64,000 bases of DNA from Streptococcus mitis (GCF_946190375.1 NZ_CAMIAF010000007.1:39447-103446); one strand, 5' to 3'; counted from the stretch's first letter, positions 39,910 to 50,295 are shown. Numbers and translations are program-made. Notes: generated by a model not told the origin, from the letters alone.

Positions 39910-42550
39910 AATCTTCTTCCATTTTCTTAGGTTGATAGGCTAGCATACCTAAACAAATAAATAGTACTAATATAACGGCAAGGAAAATGACTTGATGATG
40001 AATATTTCCTGTCATAGAGATTGTTTGTCGTAATCCAGAAACTGAATAACTCATTGGTAACCAAGGACTAATGGCTCTAAAGAAATCATTTGTCAAAGCA
40101 AGTGGATAAGTACCTGCACTTGATGCTAACTGTAATAAAAGCAAGATAAGAGAGAAGAAAGCTCCTATACGGCTATTCCATGTTGTTAAAGCGGTCACCA
40201 TGGACATGAATACTAAACTTGTTAGGATAATGAGAATAAATGTTCTCATCTCATGATTTGCAGTTAAACCAATAAGATGAACTCCTCCATATACCAAAAT
40301 TCCTGCTAAAACAGCTATAATACCATTTATTTCAGCTCGAGATTTCAACCAAGCCCAACGGCTCTCCGGATGACGTCCTGAAGGCAACTTCGCAAAGATC
40401 ATATTCGTTGATATTGCTGCAACAAAGAGAGCAACTGATATCATATAAGGAGCCATTGCAATTCCATTTACAGGAACTTGATCATTGTCTGTTTTTGAAA
40501 GATTGAGTGGATTTGACAAAATCTCTGCATTTTGAGATTCCGTAGATGCTGATTTGAGTTGATCACTAGCATTACTTAGTCCTTGTCCCAAAGAAGCAAC
40601 TCCTGTCTGTAAACCTTCCAATCCAGAAGTTAACTTTGTTCCACCTTCTGCTAGTTTCCCAGCTCCATCTGCCAATTTATTAACTCCACTTTCTAATTGA
40701 GAAGCACCTGAAATTAACTGACTGGATTTGTCAGCTAGTTGGCTAGAGCCTGACTGCAATTTATCAACTCCTGCTATCAATTCTTGACTCTTTTGATTCA
40801 ATTGGTTAGAGCCAGTTGATAATTTTTCAATACCAGACACTAATTCTGGAGTTTTTTCAACTAATTGACCAACTCCTGCTGTCAAGTTAGAAGATTTTTG
40901 TGTCAAGGTAGTTGAGCCTGAAACTAGTTGGTCCAAACCACCTGTCAAGGTGGAATTCTTTTCACTTAGTTGACTTGCGCCCTGAGAAACTTTATCAACA
41001 CCTGCAGTATATGCCTTTACACCTGATGCAATCGACTGACTATCAGGAACTAATTTGCTAGTAACAGCTCCTTGTATCTCTGTTAATCCACTTGACAATC
41101 CTGTCAAAGAAGTAGAAGCAAGCGGTAATACTTGATTAGCTTGATTTTTTAAAGTCGAAAGATTAGAAGATTGATTTTGTAAGTTTTCTAAACTTCCCTG
41201 TAAACCTTGTACTAAAGCTACAATTGACTGAGCCGATTTAATACTATCAGTCGAATTTTGAGATACAGAAGCACTTATTTCAGCTTGTTGCTCACTTGTC
41301 AAAGATTGATAAGCTGCTGTCGATTGAATATTTGCTAATGTAGTTGCTTTTTCAGACTGAGCACTTGCTAACATTTGATTAGAAAGAGATGCTATACTTG
41401 ATAAAACAGAATATAATTGTTTTGTATCTCCAACATCAATATTTTGAATAGCTTGATTTAACCGATTTAGACCAGAAGATAATTGATTAATTTGATCTTT
41501 TTTCCCAGACGAAGCATCTAACTTGCTAGAAAGTTGTTGAATCCCTTCACTTAATTGCTCCACCCCCATTCGAAGTGTAGCTGATTGATTAGATAACTGA
41601 TTAGCACCTGTTGCAAGACTTACCACTTCATTGGTGTAGGCACTAACACCAGATGAAAATTGATTAAGACCAGCATTAAGCTTAGAAACACCGCCAGTAT
41701 AGGACTCTACACCAGTATATAACTGATTGATTCCCCTTACTAATTCAGGACTTTTAGAAGATAATTGACCTAATCCGCTATCTAATTGACTCACTGCACC
41801 AGTATATGTAACTAAACCACTATTAAAATTCCCTAAGCCAAGATGAAGTTGTTCAACACCAGAAACATAAGCAGATAATCTTTTAGTAAACTGCTCCGTT
41901 CCATTTGAAAATGTTAAACTTGAAGCTGCTAAAGAGTGTAGATTAGTAGTTAATGTTTGACTTCCTGCCACTAACTGATTCGCTCCATCAGTTAATTTTT
42001 CACTACCTGAAGCTGCTTGACTCATACCATCCTTTAAATCAATCATTTTGTTAAATAAAGCTTTGGTATAGGTCTCGGTTACATTGGTAGAAACATTCTG
42101 CTTTAATTGTGTCATAGCAGAATCGCTCATCTTGCTGGCAATAAAGCTATGACCACTTGAAGTCTGATAATCGATTTGCATTTGCTCTGGATGATCCGTT
42201 AAAATAGAAGATGCTTTTTCAGATAAATCACTTGGTAAAGTTACTACCATATAGTAATCGCCATCTTCCAATCCCTTATTTCCTTCCTCTTCATCTACAA
42301 AATGAAAATCCAAGGTTTTATTTTCTTTTAAATTGGACACCATATCTTTTCCTATTTCCATGCTATTACCGTTATATGAAGCTTCTTTATCATTATTGAC
42401 AACTGCCACAGGTAAGTCATACAATTGCCCATATGGATCCCACATTGATGACAAAAATATGATATTGTACAGAGCGGGAATAAGAGAAATCCCTATCATG
42501 ACAATAATAAAGGTTGGTTTTTTAAAAATTGCTTTCCATTCTTTAAACAT
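39908..42550 (-). CDS. YhgE/Pip-family membrane protein
   Basis: An 880-residue protein of the YhgE/Pip (phage infection protein) family. One N-terminal membrane helix, a very long extracellular region (about 40-680) of repeated LxxG/SxxLxxG units that should form coiled coils, then five or six C-terminal helices of the ABC-2 permease type. I use the ATG at 42550 with AAAGGAG upstream; another start lies seven codons earlier. Relatives serve as phage receptors or type VII-linked proteins. The TetR regulator next door likely controls it. Confidence 0.87.
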   Translation of the reverse strand: MFKEWKAIFKKPTFIIVMIGISLIPALYNIIFLSSMWDPYGQLYDLPVAVVNNDKEASYNGNSMEIGKDMVSNLKENKTLDFHFVDEEEGNKGLEDGDYYMVVTLPSDLSEKASSILTDHPEQMQIDYQTSSGHSFIASKMSDSAMTQLKQNVSTNVTETYTKALFNKMIDLKDGMSQAASGSEKLTDGANQLVAGSQTLTTNLHSLAASSLTFSNGTEQFTKRLSAYVSGVEQLHLGLGNFNSGLVTYTGAVSQLDSGLGQLSSKSPELVRGINQLYTGVESYTGGVSKLNAGLNQFSSGVSAYTNEVVSLATGANQLSNQSATLRMGVEQLSEGIQQLSSKLDASSGKKDQINQLSSGLNRLNQAIQNIDVGDTKQLYSVLSSIASLSNQMLASAQSEKATTLANIQSTAAYQSLTSEQQAEISASVSQNSTDSIKSAQSIVALVQGLQGSLENLQNQSSNLSTLKNQANQVLPLASTSLTGLSSGLTEIQGAVTSKLVPDSQSIASGVKAYTAGVDKVSQGASQLSEKNSTLTGGLDQLVSGSTTLTQKSSNLTAGVGQLVEKTPELVSGIEKLSTGSNQLNQKSQELIAGVDKLQSGSSQLADKSSQLISGASQLESGVNKLADGAGKLAEGGTKLTSGLEGLQTGVASLGQGLSNASDQLKSASTESQNAEILSNPLNLSKTDNDQVPVNGIAMAPYMISVALFVAAISTNMIFAKLPSGRHPESRWAWLKSRAEINGIIAVLAGILVYGGVHLIGLTANHEMRTFILIILTSLVFMSMVTALTTWNSRIGAFFSLILLLLQLASSAGTYPLALTNDFFRAISPWLPMSYSVSGLRQTISMTGNIHHQVIFLAVILVLFICLGMLAYQPKKMEED

Positions 42551-42563
42551 AGTTTCTCCTTTT

Positions 42564-42580
42564 TTAAACATATTGTCTAA
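42564..42580. promoter_or_regulatory. Operator-like inverted repeat, YhgE side
   Basis: TTAAACATATTGTCTAA, an imperfect copy of the palindrome at 42641-42657. It lies just before the YhgE-family start and is a probable binding site for the adjacent TetR protein. Confidence 0.55.
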
Positions 42581-42640
42581 AATTTTGATATAATAGATTA
42601 TACATTAAAAAATCTAAATTACAAGATAAAAAATCCATTT

Positions 42641-42657
42641 TTAGACATATAGTCTAA
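42641..42657. promoter_or_regulatory. Operator-like palindrome, regulator side
   Basis: TTAGACATATAGTCTAA: perfect six-base arms (TTAGAC / GTCTAA) around five bases, 20 bases ahead of the TetR gene. Together with 42564-42580 it suggests shared repression of both divergent genes. Confidence 0.65.
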
Positions 42658-42677
42658 TTTGTTTACAAGGAGGAAGT

Positions 42678-43220
42678 ATGCAAGAAAGTAACAAACGCTT
42701 AAAAACAAAGCGAACTATTGAAAATGCTATGGTACAACTACTGATGGAACAACCATTTGATCAAATTTCTACTGTCAAGTTAGCAGAAAAAGCCGGAATT
42801 AGTCGTTCCAGCTTCTATACTCACTATAAAGATAAGTATGATATGATCGAGCACTATCAAAGCAAGCTATTCCATACATTTGAATATATTTTTCAAAAAC
42901 ATGCTCATCACAAAAGAGACGCTATTTTAGAAGTATTTGAATATCTAGAGTCAGAACCACTTCTGGCTGCTCTGCTTTCTGAAAATGGGACTAAAGAAAT
43001 CCAAAATTTCTTAAGAAATAAACTTCATATCATGCTCAGCACAGATTTACAAAAGCGATTTATGCAACTAAATCTCAATACCACTGAATTAGAATATAGT
43101 AGCATCTATCTAACTCATGCACTTTTTGGTGTCTGTCAAACTTGGATTGCACATGGAAAAAAAGAAAGTCCTCAAGAAATAACAGATTTTCTTATGAAGA
43201 TGCTTGGTGATACAAATTGA
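42678..43220 (+). CDS. TetR/AcrR-family transcriptional regulator
   Basis: A 180-residue regulator. The N-terminal helix-turn-helix (about 8-52) ends with the typical KAGISRSSFYTHYKDKYDM. The C-terminal ligand domain resembles the TetR_C_33-type found next to YhgE/Pip genes. AAGGAGG precedes the ATG. It probably represses itself and the divergent membrane protein through the two TTAGAC-type sites; its inducer is unknown. Confidence 0.9.
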   Translation: MQESNKRLKTKRTIENAMVQLLMEQPFDQISTVKLAEKAGISRSSFYTHYKDKYDMIEHYQSKLFHTFEYIFQKHAHHKRDAILEVFEYLESEPLLAALLSENGTKEIQNFLRNKLHIMLSTDLQKRFMQLNLNTTELEYSSIYLTHALFGVCQTWIAHGKKESPQEITDFLMKMLGDTN

Positions 43221-43227
43221 TACAAAA

Positions 43228-43254
43228 AGAGGAACACAGTTGTGTTCCCTTTTA
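43228..43254. terminator. Terminator between TetR gene and tRNA-Asn
   Basis: GGAACACA / TGTGTTCC stem followed by CTTTT on the plus side and AAAAAG reversed on the other; serves the TetR gene and may stop the leftward tRNA transcript. Confidence 0.8.
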
Positions 43255-43260
43255 TCTATA

Positions 43261-43334
43261 CTCCGCCAGTAGGACTCGAACCTACGACATCATGATTAAC
43301 AGTCATGCGCTACTACCAACTGAGCTATGGCGGA
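43261..43334 (-). tRNA. tRNA-Asn (GTT)
   Basis: A 74-base cloverleaf on the minus strand. Acceptor TCCGCCA pairs with TGGCGGA, discriminator G. The anticodon loop reads CTGTTAA, giving GTT. The T-arm contains GGTTCGAGTCC. CCA is not encoded. It follows tRNA-Glu by five bases in one transcript. Confidence 0.97.
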
Positions 43335-43339
43335 TAAAA

Positions 43340-43411
43340 TAGTCCGTACGGGATTCGAACCCGTGTTACCGCCGTGAAAAGGCGGTGTCTTAACCCCTTG
43401 ACCAACGGACC
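43340..43411 (-). tRNA. tRNA-Glu (TTC)
   Basis: A 72-base cloverleaf on the minus strand with anticodon loop CTTTTCA (TTC), D-arm TTGGTCAAGGGG and T-arm GGGTTCGAATCCC. It is identical over its length to the copy at 63659-63730. Confidence 0.97.
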
Positions 43412-43434
43412 TTCTATCTGTAGCAGATATAACC

Positions 43435-43462
43435 ATTATATCAATTTCTTACTAATTGTCAA
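43435..43462 (-). promoter_or_regulatory. Promoter of tRNA-Glu/tRNA-Asn
   Basis: Minus-strand TTGACA (43462-43457) and TATAAT (43440-43435), 16 bases apart. The -35 directly abuts the comE stop codon, so the tRNAs have their own promoter although no terminator separates them from comCDE. Confidence 0.85.
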
Positions 43463-44215
43463 TCATTTTTGAGATTTTTTCTCTAAAATATCTTTTAACT
43501 TTCTAATTTTTAACCTTGAAATAGGACAGCGATGGTCTTCATAGAAAACAACTTCTAGATTCTTTCGGTCAATTTCTCTGATATTGCCTATATTTACCAA
43601 AAATGACTTATGAGGAGAATAAAATCGCTGAGTATGTTTGTCCTTTTCCTGAATATCTGTCATGGTACCGTAAAACTCTTTGGCAAAATTCTTACCAATA
43701 ATGCGTAATTTATGAGAGACACCTGTCGTTTCAATATACAAAATATCATGGTAAGGAATTTTTAAATCATTTCCCTTGTAATTGTAATCAAAATAATCTA
43801 CAACATCTTCATTTTCAAGTAACATACTCTTCGTGTAGAAAATATTTTGCTCAATTCTCTTCTTGAACATCTCATCATTGATATCCTTATCAACAAAATC
43901 TAGGGCTGATACCTGGTATTTATAGGTTAGAGTCGCAAACTCTGATCGACTGGTAATAAAGACGATAATAGCGTAAGGATTGTAATGACGAATGAGCTGA
44001 GCCACTTCAAATCCCTTTTTCTCAATCCCATGAATATCGATATCTAGGAAATAAAGCTGATTTACTTCATCATTTTCAATGTATTCTTCAAATTCACGGA
44101 CTTTTCCCGTTGTCTTGTATGATATTGGAATATTCGATTCTTTCGAAATTTCATCCAATATTCTTTCTAGTCTCACTTGATGTTCAATAACATCCTCTAA
44201 AATTAAAACTTTCAT
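43463..44215 (-). CDS. comE: Competence response regulator ComE
   Basis: A 250-residue regulator of early competence genes. The receiver domain has the phospho-acceptor D58 in YFLDID. The C-terminal LytTR DNA-binding domain (about 140-245) includes FYGTMTDIQ and FYSPHKSFLVN. It binds direct repeats at comC and comX, which are both seen in this window. It overlaps comD by four bases. Confidence 0.97.
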   Translation of the reverse strand: MKVLILEDVIEHQVRLERILDEISKESNIPISYKTTGKVREFEEYIENDEVNQLYFLDIDIHGIEKKGFEVAQLIRHYNPYAIIVFITSRSEFATLTYKYQVSALDFVDKDINDEMFKKRIEQNIFYTKSMLLENEDVVDYFDYNYKGNDLKIPYHDILYIETTGVSHKLRIIGKNFAKEFYGTMTDIQEKDKHTQRFYSPHKSFLVNIGNIREIDRKNLEVVFYEDHRCPISRLKIRKLKDILEKKSQK

Positions 44216-45537
44216 TCAAATTCCCTCTTAAATCTAATAATTTGTCTAAATGTACTGCCTTCCATCTCTGTTTCTAAAATGATGTTGTTATACTTATCTA
44301 GTAGTTCTTTCACATTATTTAATCCTACCCCGCGATTTCTTCCCTTAGTGGAGAATCCTAAGGCAAATAGATCTCCTGAAGGAGTCATCGTCATTTTACA
44401 TGAATTCTGAATCACAATAACTGTTTCAGTTTCCATCTTAATAACTGCTACTTCCATCTGCTTTTTATAACTATCAGCCGATCCTTCGACAGCATTGTTC
44501 AATAAAACGCTCATGATACGAACCAAATCCAATAGTTCAATTGGGAGCCTGGTAATCGTATCTTTTACTTCCAGTGTAAACTCCACACCGTTATTTCGAG
44601 CATAGACAATGGACTGAGCAACCAAACTTCGTAAAGCTGAGTCTTCTATGTTGTTCAAATCAAAGTAAGTATACTTATCTGAACGCAGTTTATGATTGGC
44701 TTTGACCAAAACTTCATTGTAAATTCTGTCAATTTCCTGTAAATCACCACTGTCAATTGCCATCTGCATGCTGACAAGCATACCAGCATAGTCATGTCGA
44801 AAACCACGAATTTCATTATACAGACCGACAATTTCATCTGTATAATTCTGTAAATGTTTCTGTTCAAATTTCTTCTGCTTCAACGCAATCTCTTTCTCCA
44901 TTTGTTCTTTATGAGAATTCATTGCAAAGAAGGTCAAAAGGAGAGAAATAAAGACAATAGATGACAAAATACTTCCAAAACTATTCAAATGTTTAATCGT
45001 ACTTACCATATCAGAAACGAAAGATACAATATGTAGCAATAGTAAAGCAAAAAATACTTTTTTCAAGAAAGGATAAAGGTAGTCCTTGTCAAAATAGATT
45101 AGTTCCAAATGGAAATAATGAATGATTTTTAAGACAACAAAATAGGTTAACACCGTTACAACGAAAAAGAATGGGTAATAATGTTGTAAAACAAAATTGT
45201 CCCCTGTTATAGAGGAGAAAGTTACGGACAGAAAGTTATGAGTGCTCTCATATAAAAGAGATAGTAGTAAACTTAGAAATAGTCCTCTATCCCTCTCATA
45301 CTGTTTAATCCATCGAAAATAGGAATATAAGCCCAAAGGAAGTAAAAATGTTGCAGTCCCTAACCCATCCAAATTTAGAAGATAAAAGGAAAGTTCAAGT
45401 ACTACTTCTACTAGTAATGTATAAGCACCAAAAACGTATAGCTCTTTTCTATTTATTTGACCTTTACAAATTAAATGGTAACTGTAACTAATAATTAAAA
45501 AATGACCAATAACTGTCCCAAATCCAAGTAAATTCAT
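44212..45537 (-). CDS. comD: Competence pheromone receptor kinase ComD
   Basis: A 441-residue membrane histidine kinase of the HPK10 type. The N-terminal half has about six to seven membrane helices forming the pheromone sensor. The phospho-histidine is H248 in GFRHDYAG, and the ATPase part has LLNNAVEG and GRNRGVGLNNVKEL. The sensor half should co-vary with the unusual ComC pheromone encoded 20 bases upstream. Confidence 0.97.
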   Translation of the reverse strand: MNLLGFGTVIGHFLIISYSYHLICKGQINRKELYVFGAYTLLVEVVLELSFYLLNLDGLGTATFLLPLGLYSYFRWIKQYERDRGLFLSLLLSLLYESTHNFLSVTFSSITGDNFVLQHYYPFFFVVTVLTYFVVLKIIHYFHLELIYFDKDYLYPFLKKVFFALLLLHIVSFVSDMVSTIKHLNSFGSILSSIVFISLLLTFFAMNSHKEQMEKEIALKQKKFEQKHLQNYTDEIVGLYNEIRGFRHDYAGMLVSMQMAIDSGDLQEIDRIYNEVLVKANHKLRSDKYTYFDLNNIEDSALRSLVAQSIVYARNNGVEFTLEVKDTITRLPIELLDLVRIMSVLLNNAVEGSADSYKKQMEVAVIKMETETVIVIQNSCKMTMTPSGDLFALGFSTKGRNRGVGLNNVKELLDKYNNIILETEMEGSTFRQIIRFKREFE

Positions 45538-45557
45538 TACTCTTTCTCCTTATTTCA

Positions 45558-45683
45558 TTACTTTTTTCGTTGGAAAAGAAAATCAAGGATGAGGTCTGAA
45601 ACTCTACTTTCCCCACCTTGAATCTCCTGCAAGTCTTTTTCCTTCAAGGCTACAAACTGTTCCAATTTAACTGTGTTTTTCAT
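45558..45683 (-). CDS. comC: Competence-stimulating peptide precursor ComC
   Basis: A 41-residue pheromone precursor too short to be picked up by simple ORF calls. The leader [20 protein letters not shown] ends in the double-glycine processing site IQGG. The mature peptide would be [17 protein letters not shown] (17 residues), starting with Glu as in known CSPs. It shares the DFLF and RKK tail with pneumococcal CSP-2 but differs at the head. AGGAG lies nine bases upstream of the start. First gene of comCDE. Confidence 0.95.
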   Translation of the reverse strand: MKNTVKLEQFVALKEKDLQEIQGGESRVSDLILDFLFQRKK

Positions 45684-45733
45684 AATAAAATCTCCTAAAA
45701 TGTTTTTTTCTTGTAAGCTAACTTACAAAAACC

Positions 45734-45739
45734 ATTATA
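45734..45739 (-). promoter_or_regulatory. -10 element of comCDE
   Basis: Minus-strand TATAAT in context TTTGTATAATGG, 32 bases downstream of the ComE repeats. No consensus -35; activation by ComE is expected instead. Confidence 0.8.
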
Positions 45740-45770
45740 CAAAATGGAATTTCATTTTAGATAAAATTCT

Positions 45771-45800
45771 CTCAACTGTCATTTTTTTCTCCCCAAGTGT
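45771..45800 (-). promoter_or_regulatory. ComE binding repeats of comCDE
   Basis: Minus-strand ACACTTGGG, twelve bases, ACAGTTGAG. The 9-12-9 direct repeat matches the ComE site. The repeat lies between the tRNA-Arg terminator and the -10. Confidence 0.9.
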
Positions 45801-45802
45801 AC

Positions 45803-45840
45803 TTTTTTAAGAAAAAAGCCGGGAAAATTCCCAGCTTTGC
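45803..45840 (-). terminator. Terminator after tRNA-Arg
   Basis: Minus-strand AAAGCTGGGAA / TTCCCGGCTTT (one A-C mismatch) then TTTCTTAAAAAAG. It insulates comCDE from the upstream tRNA. Confidence 0.8.
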
Positions 45841-45848
45841 TACTATAT

Positions 45849-45922
45849 TGATCCCAGCAGGATTCGAACCTGCGACCGTTCGCTTAGAAGGCGAATGCTC
45901 TATCCAGCTGAGCTATGAGACC
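45849..45922 (-). tRNA. tRNA-Arg (TCT)
   Basis: A 74-base cloverleaf on the minus strand. Acceptor GGTCTCA pairs with TGGGATC (two G-U type pairs), discriminator A. The anticodon loop CTTCTAA gives TCT. T-arm GGTTCGAATCC. Confidence 0.96.
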
Positions 45923-45932
45923 TAACACCATT

Positions 45933-45961
45933 ATTCTACCAAAAATTCAATTAAAAGTCAA
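45933..45961 (-). promoter_or_regulatory. Promoter of tRNA-Arg
   Basis: Minus-strand TTGACT (45961-45956) and TAGAAT (45938-45933), 17 bases apart, just beyond the rlmH stop. Confidence 0.7.
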
Positions 45962-45965
45962 TTTT

Positions 45966-46445
45966 CTATTTATGATAGGGCGAACCCTGCTGAATCGTAA
46001 AAGCGCGATAGATTTGTTCAACAAGAACTAGTCTCATTAACTGATGGGGCAAGGTTAAACGGCCAAAACTAACAGAAAGATTAGCTCTCTTTTTTACATC
46101 CTGTGCTAACCCCAGACTCCCTCCAATAATAAATGTAAGAGTAGAAAATCCTTTTATAGAAGCTTCTTCTAATTGTTTACTAAATTCTTCTGATGAGAAA
46201 GTTTTCCCTTCGATAGCCAACACAATAACGAAATCACGGTCACCAACTTTTGATAAAATTCTCTGCCCTTCTATTTCTAAAATCTTTTGATTTTCTGACT
46301 CACTGGCCTTATCTGGTGTTTTTTCATCTGCTAGCTCAATCATTTCAAGCTTAGCAAATCGAGAAATTCGTTTTGAATACTCTGCAATACCATCTTTTAA
46401 ATACTTTTCTTTCAGTTTCCCAACTGTTACAACTTTAATTTTCAT
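45966..46445 (-). CDS. rlmH: 23S rRNA pseudouridine-1915 N3-methyltransferase RlmH
   Basis: A 159-residue SPOUT methyltransferase acting on mature 70S ribosomes. The start [15 protein letters not shown], the SAM-site glycine loop TFIIGGSLG and the C-terminal [19 protein letters not shown] region, in parts, with the final PYHK are all diagnostic. Leftmost gene of the origin-proximal block. Confidence 0.97.
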   Translation of the reverse strand: MKIKVVTVGKLKEKYLKDGIAEYSKRISRFAKLEMIELADEKTPDKASESENQKILEIEGQRILSKVGDRDFVIVLAIEGKTFSSEEFSKQLEEASIKGFSTLTFIIGGSLGLAQDVKKRANLSVSFGRLTLPHQLMRLVLVEQIYRAFTIQQGSPYHK

Positions 46446-46481
46446 GAATCTATTCTAACATATTCTCTATTTTTTCACATC

Positions 46482-46545
46482 TTATTCACAAAACAAAAGG
46501 TTAATTTTAGCCGAGAAAACCACAGATTTTTGAAAGTTATCCACA
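46482..46545. promoter_or_regulatory. DnaA-box pair between rlmH and htrA
   Basis: TTATTCACA at 46482-46490 (one mismatch) and a perfect DnaA box TTATCCACA at 46537-46545, with CACAG-type half-sites between and after. The stretch is AT-rich and lies 2.3 kb upstream of dnaA, outside the main origin. Confidence 0.65.
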
Positions 46546-46565
46546 ATCTGTGAAAAACTTTTGTT

Positions 46566-47810
<1,245 letters not shown>

Positions 47811-47867
47811 TTGACATCTATGTAAAGAAAGCTTTACATAAGAGAAAAGATGTGTTAGTGTAGAATC

Positions 47868-48626
47868 ATGGAAAAATTTGAAATGATTTCTATCACGGAT
47901 ATACAAAAAAATCCCTATCAACCTCGAAAAGAATTTGATGGAGAAAAACTACATGAACTAGCACAGTCTATCAAAGAAAATGGGGTCATTCAACCGATTA
48001 TTGTTCGTCAATCTCCTGTTATTGGTTATGAAATCCTTGCAGGAGAGAGACGCTATCGGGCTTCACTTTTAGCTGGTCTAAGGTCTATCCCAGCTGTTGT
48101 TAAACAGCTTTCAGACCAAGAGATGATGGTCCAGTCCATTATTGAAAATTTGCAGAGAGAAAATTTAAATCCTATAGAAGAAGCACGCGCCTATGAATCT
48201 CTCGTAGAGAAAGGATTCACCCATGCTGAAATTGCAGATAAAATGGGCAAGTCTCGTCCTTATATCAGCAACTCTATTCGCTTGCTTTCCTTGCCAGAAC
48301 AGATCCTCTCAGAAGTAGAAAATGGCAAACTATCACAAGCTCATGCGCGTTCTCTAGTTGGGTTGAATAAGGAACAACAAGACTATTTCTTTCAACGAAT
48401 TATAGAAGAAGACATTTCTGTAAGGAAGTTAGAAGCTCTTCTGACAGAGAAAAAACAAAAGAAACTTCAAAAAAATGATCATTTCATACAAAATGAAGAA
48501 GAACAGTTAAAAAAACTACTCGGATTAGATGTAGAGATTAAACTGTCTAAAAAAGATAGTGGAAAAATCATTATTTCTTTTTCAAATCAAGAAGAATACA
48601 GTAGAATTATCAACAGCCTGAAATAA
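47868..48626 (+). CDS. parB: Chromosome partitioning protein ParB (Spo0J)
   Basis: A 252-residue parS-binding CTPase-type protein. The GERRYRA motif (in LAGERRYRASLLAG) and the ENLQRENLNPIEEA box mark the CTP-binding domain. The helix-turn-helix follows near THAEIADKMGKSRPYISN, and the C-terminus dimerises. No parA is present here; streptococci are known to use ParB with SMC and lack ParA. It precedes the origin directly. Confidence 0.96.
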   Translation: MEKFEMISITDIQKNPYQPRKEFDGEKLHELAQSIKENGVIQPIIVRQSPVIGYEILAGERRYRASLLAGLRSIPAVVKQLSDQEMMVQSIIENLQRENLNPIEEARAYESLVEKGFTHAEIADKMGKSRPYISNSIRLLSLPEQILSEVENGKLSQAHARSLVGLNKEQQDYFFQRIIEEDISVRKLEALLTEKKQKKLQKNDHFIQNEEEQLKKLLGLDVEIKLSKKDSGKIIISFSNQEEYSRIINSLK

Positions 48627-48648
48627 GGCTGTTCTTTTATTTTTTTAT
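48612..48648 (+). terminator. Terminator after parB
   Basis: AACAGCCT / AGGCTGTT hairpin overlapping the parB stop region, then TTTTATTTTTTTA. Confidence 0.85.
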
Positions 48649-48657
48649 CTCACAAGG

Positions 48658-48773
48658 TTATCCACTATTTTTTTCAATAAAAAGCTTAATAAATCAATAG
48701 TTTCTGCTTTTATCCCCAACCTGTGGATAAAACTTGGTAACATTGTGGATTATTTTTCACAGCTTGTGGAAAA
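48658..48773. other. oriC: oriC left part: DnaA boxes upstream of dnaA
   Basis: Five DnaA-box-like 9-mers in 116 bases: TTATCCACT (48658), TTATCCCCA (48710), TGTGGATAA (48722, perfect on the minus strand), TGTGGATTA (48744) and TGTGGAAAA (48765). They also cover the dnaA promoter region (a -10-like TAAAAT follows), fitting DnaA autoregulation. Together with 50203-50325 this forms a bipartite Firmicute-type origin around dnaA. Confidence 0.9.
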
Positions 48774-48838
48774 TTCTTGTTCTCTATGGTAAAATAGGTC
48801 TAGTATTAAACTTTTAAATAGTAAAGGAGGAGAAAGGA

Positions 48839-50200
48839 TTGAAAGAAAAACAATTTTGGAATCGTATCTTAGAATTTGCTCAAGAAAGACTGACTCGATC
48901 CATGTATGATTTCTATGCTATTCAAGCTGAACTCATTAAGGTAGAGGAAAATGTTGCCACTATATTTTTACCACGATCTGAAATGGAAATGGTCTGGGAA
49001 AAACAACTAAAAGATATTATTGTCGTTGCTGGATTTGAAATTTATGATGCTGAGATTACTCCCCACTATATTTTCACCAAACCTCAAGATACGACTATCT
49101 CACAAGTTGAAGAAGCTACAAATTCAACTCTTTATGACTATAGTCCAAAGTTAGCATCTATTCCTTATTCGGATACTGGGTTAAAAGAAAAGTATACCTT
49201 TGATAATTTTATTCAAGGGGATGGAAATGTTTGGGCAGTATCAGCCGCTTTAGCTGTCTCTGAAGATTTGGCTCTGACCTATAATCCTCTTTTTATCTAT
49301 GGAGGACCTGGGCTTGGCAAGACTCACTTATTAAACGCTATTGGAAATGAAATTCTAAAAAACATTCCTGATGCGCGTGTTAAATATATCCCTGCTGAAA
49401 GCTTTATTAATGACTTTCTTGATCACCTAAGACTTGGGGAAATGGAAAAATTTAAAAAAACCTATCGTAGTCTTGATCTTTTGTTAATCGATGATATCCA
49501 GTCACTCAGCGGAAAAAAAGTTGCAACTCAGGAAGAATTTTTCAATACCTTTAACGCCCTTCATGACAAGCAAAAACAGATTGTCCTAACCAGTGATCGT
49601 AGTCCAAAACATCTAGAAGGGCTCGAGGAGAGGCTTGTCACGCGCTTTAGTTGGGGATTGACACAAACTATCACACCCCCTGACTTTGAAACACGTATTG
49701 CCATTTTGCAAAGTAAAACGGAACATTTAGGCTACAATTTCCAAAGTGATACTCTAGAATACCTAGCTGGGCAATTTGATTCAAATGTTCGAGATCTTGA
49801 GGGAGCCATCAACGACATCACTTTAATTGCCCGAGTAAAAAAAATCAAGGATATCACTATTGATATTGCTGCAGAAGCCATTAGAGCTCGCAAACAAGAT
49901 GTTAGCCAAATGCTCGTCATCCCAATTGATAAAATCCAAAATGAAGTTGGTAACTTTTATGGTGTCAGCGTCAAAGAAATGAAGGGAAGCAGACGCCTTC
50001 AAAATATTGTGTTAGCCCGTCAAGTAGCCATGTATTTATCTAGAGAACTAACAGATAATAGTCTTCCAAAAATTGGGAAGGAATTTGGTGGAAAAGATCA
50101 TACAACAGTCATTCATGCCCATGCAAAAATTAAATCTTTGATTGATGAAGACGATAATTTACGTTTAGAAATTGAATCCATCAAAAAGAAAATTAAATAA
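48839..50200 (+). CDS. dnaA: Chromosomal replication initiator DnaA
   Basis: A 453-residue initiator. Domain I (about 1-80) is followed by a short linker, the AAA+ core with Walker [13 protein letters not shown] and Walker [11 protein letters not shown], and the C-terminal DNA-binding domain with [12 protein letters not shown]. The start is TTG at 48839 behind AAAGGAGG, giving [10 protein letters not shown] non-ATG start may hold expression down. Confidence 0.98.
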   Translation: MKEKQFWNRILEFAQERLTRSMYDFYAIQAELIKVEENVATIFLPRSEMEMVWEKQLKDIIVVAGFEIYDAEITPHYIFTKPQDTTISQVEEATNSTLYDYSPKLASIPYSDTGLKEKYTFDNFIQGDGNVWAVSAALAVSEDLALTYNPLFIYGGPGLGKTHLLNAIGNEILKNIPDARVKYIPAESFINDFLDHLRLGEMEKFKKTYRSLDLLLIDDIQSLSGKKVATQEEFFNTFNALHDKQKQIVLTSDRSPKHLEGLEERLVTRFSWGLTQTITPPDFETRIAILQSKTEHLGYNFQSDTLEYLAGQFDSNVRDLEGAINDITLIARVKKIKDITIDIAAEAIRARKQDVSQMLVIPIDKIQNEVGNFYGVSVKEMKGSRRLQNIVLARQVAMYLSRELTDNSLPKIGKEFGGKDHTTVIHAHAKIKSLIDEDDNLRLEIESIKKKIK

Positions 50201-50202
50201 CT

Positions 50203-50295
50203 TGTGGATAACTTTTACTTTATTATCTTTTTTATCCACATTTTTTAAACAAGCCAAAAAACTTGATATGACTTGTTTAAAGTCTGTTTTCCACA
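50203..50295. other. oriC: oriC right part: DnaA boxes between dnaA and dnaN
   Basis: Perfect boxes TGTGGATAA (50203-50211, minus) and TTATCCACA (50232-50240, plus), then TTTTCCACA (50287-50295) and a weaker TTTCACAGA just after. The rest is AT-rich. This is the usual place of the unwinding region in Bacillus-type origins. Confidence 0.88.

Noticed and set aside
40540-41960. Repetitive tract in the YhgE gene as a DNA repeat array
   Set aside because: The periodicity is at protein level (LxxG-type coiled-coil units); the DNA units vary in sequence and spacing, unlike CRISPR or tandem repeats.
49164-49171. TATTCGGA in dnaA, a possible minus-strand ComX box
   Set aside because: It lies within coding sequence, has no T-tract and no gene starts behind it.
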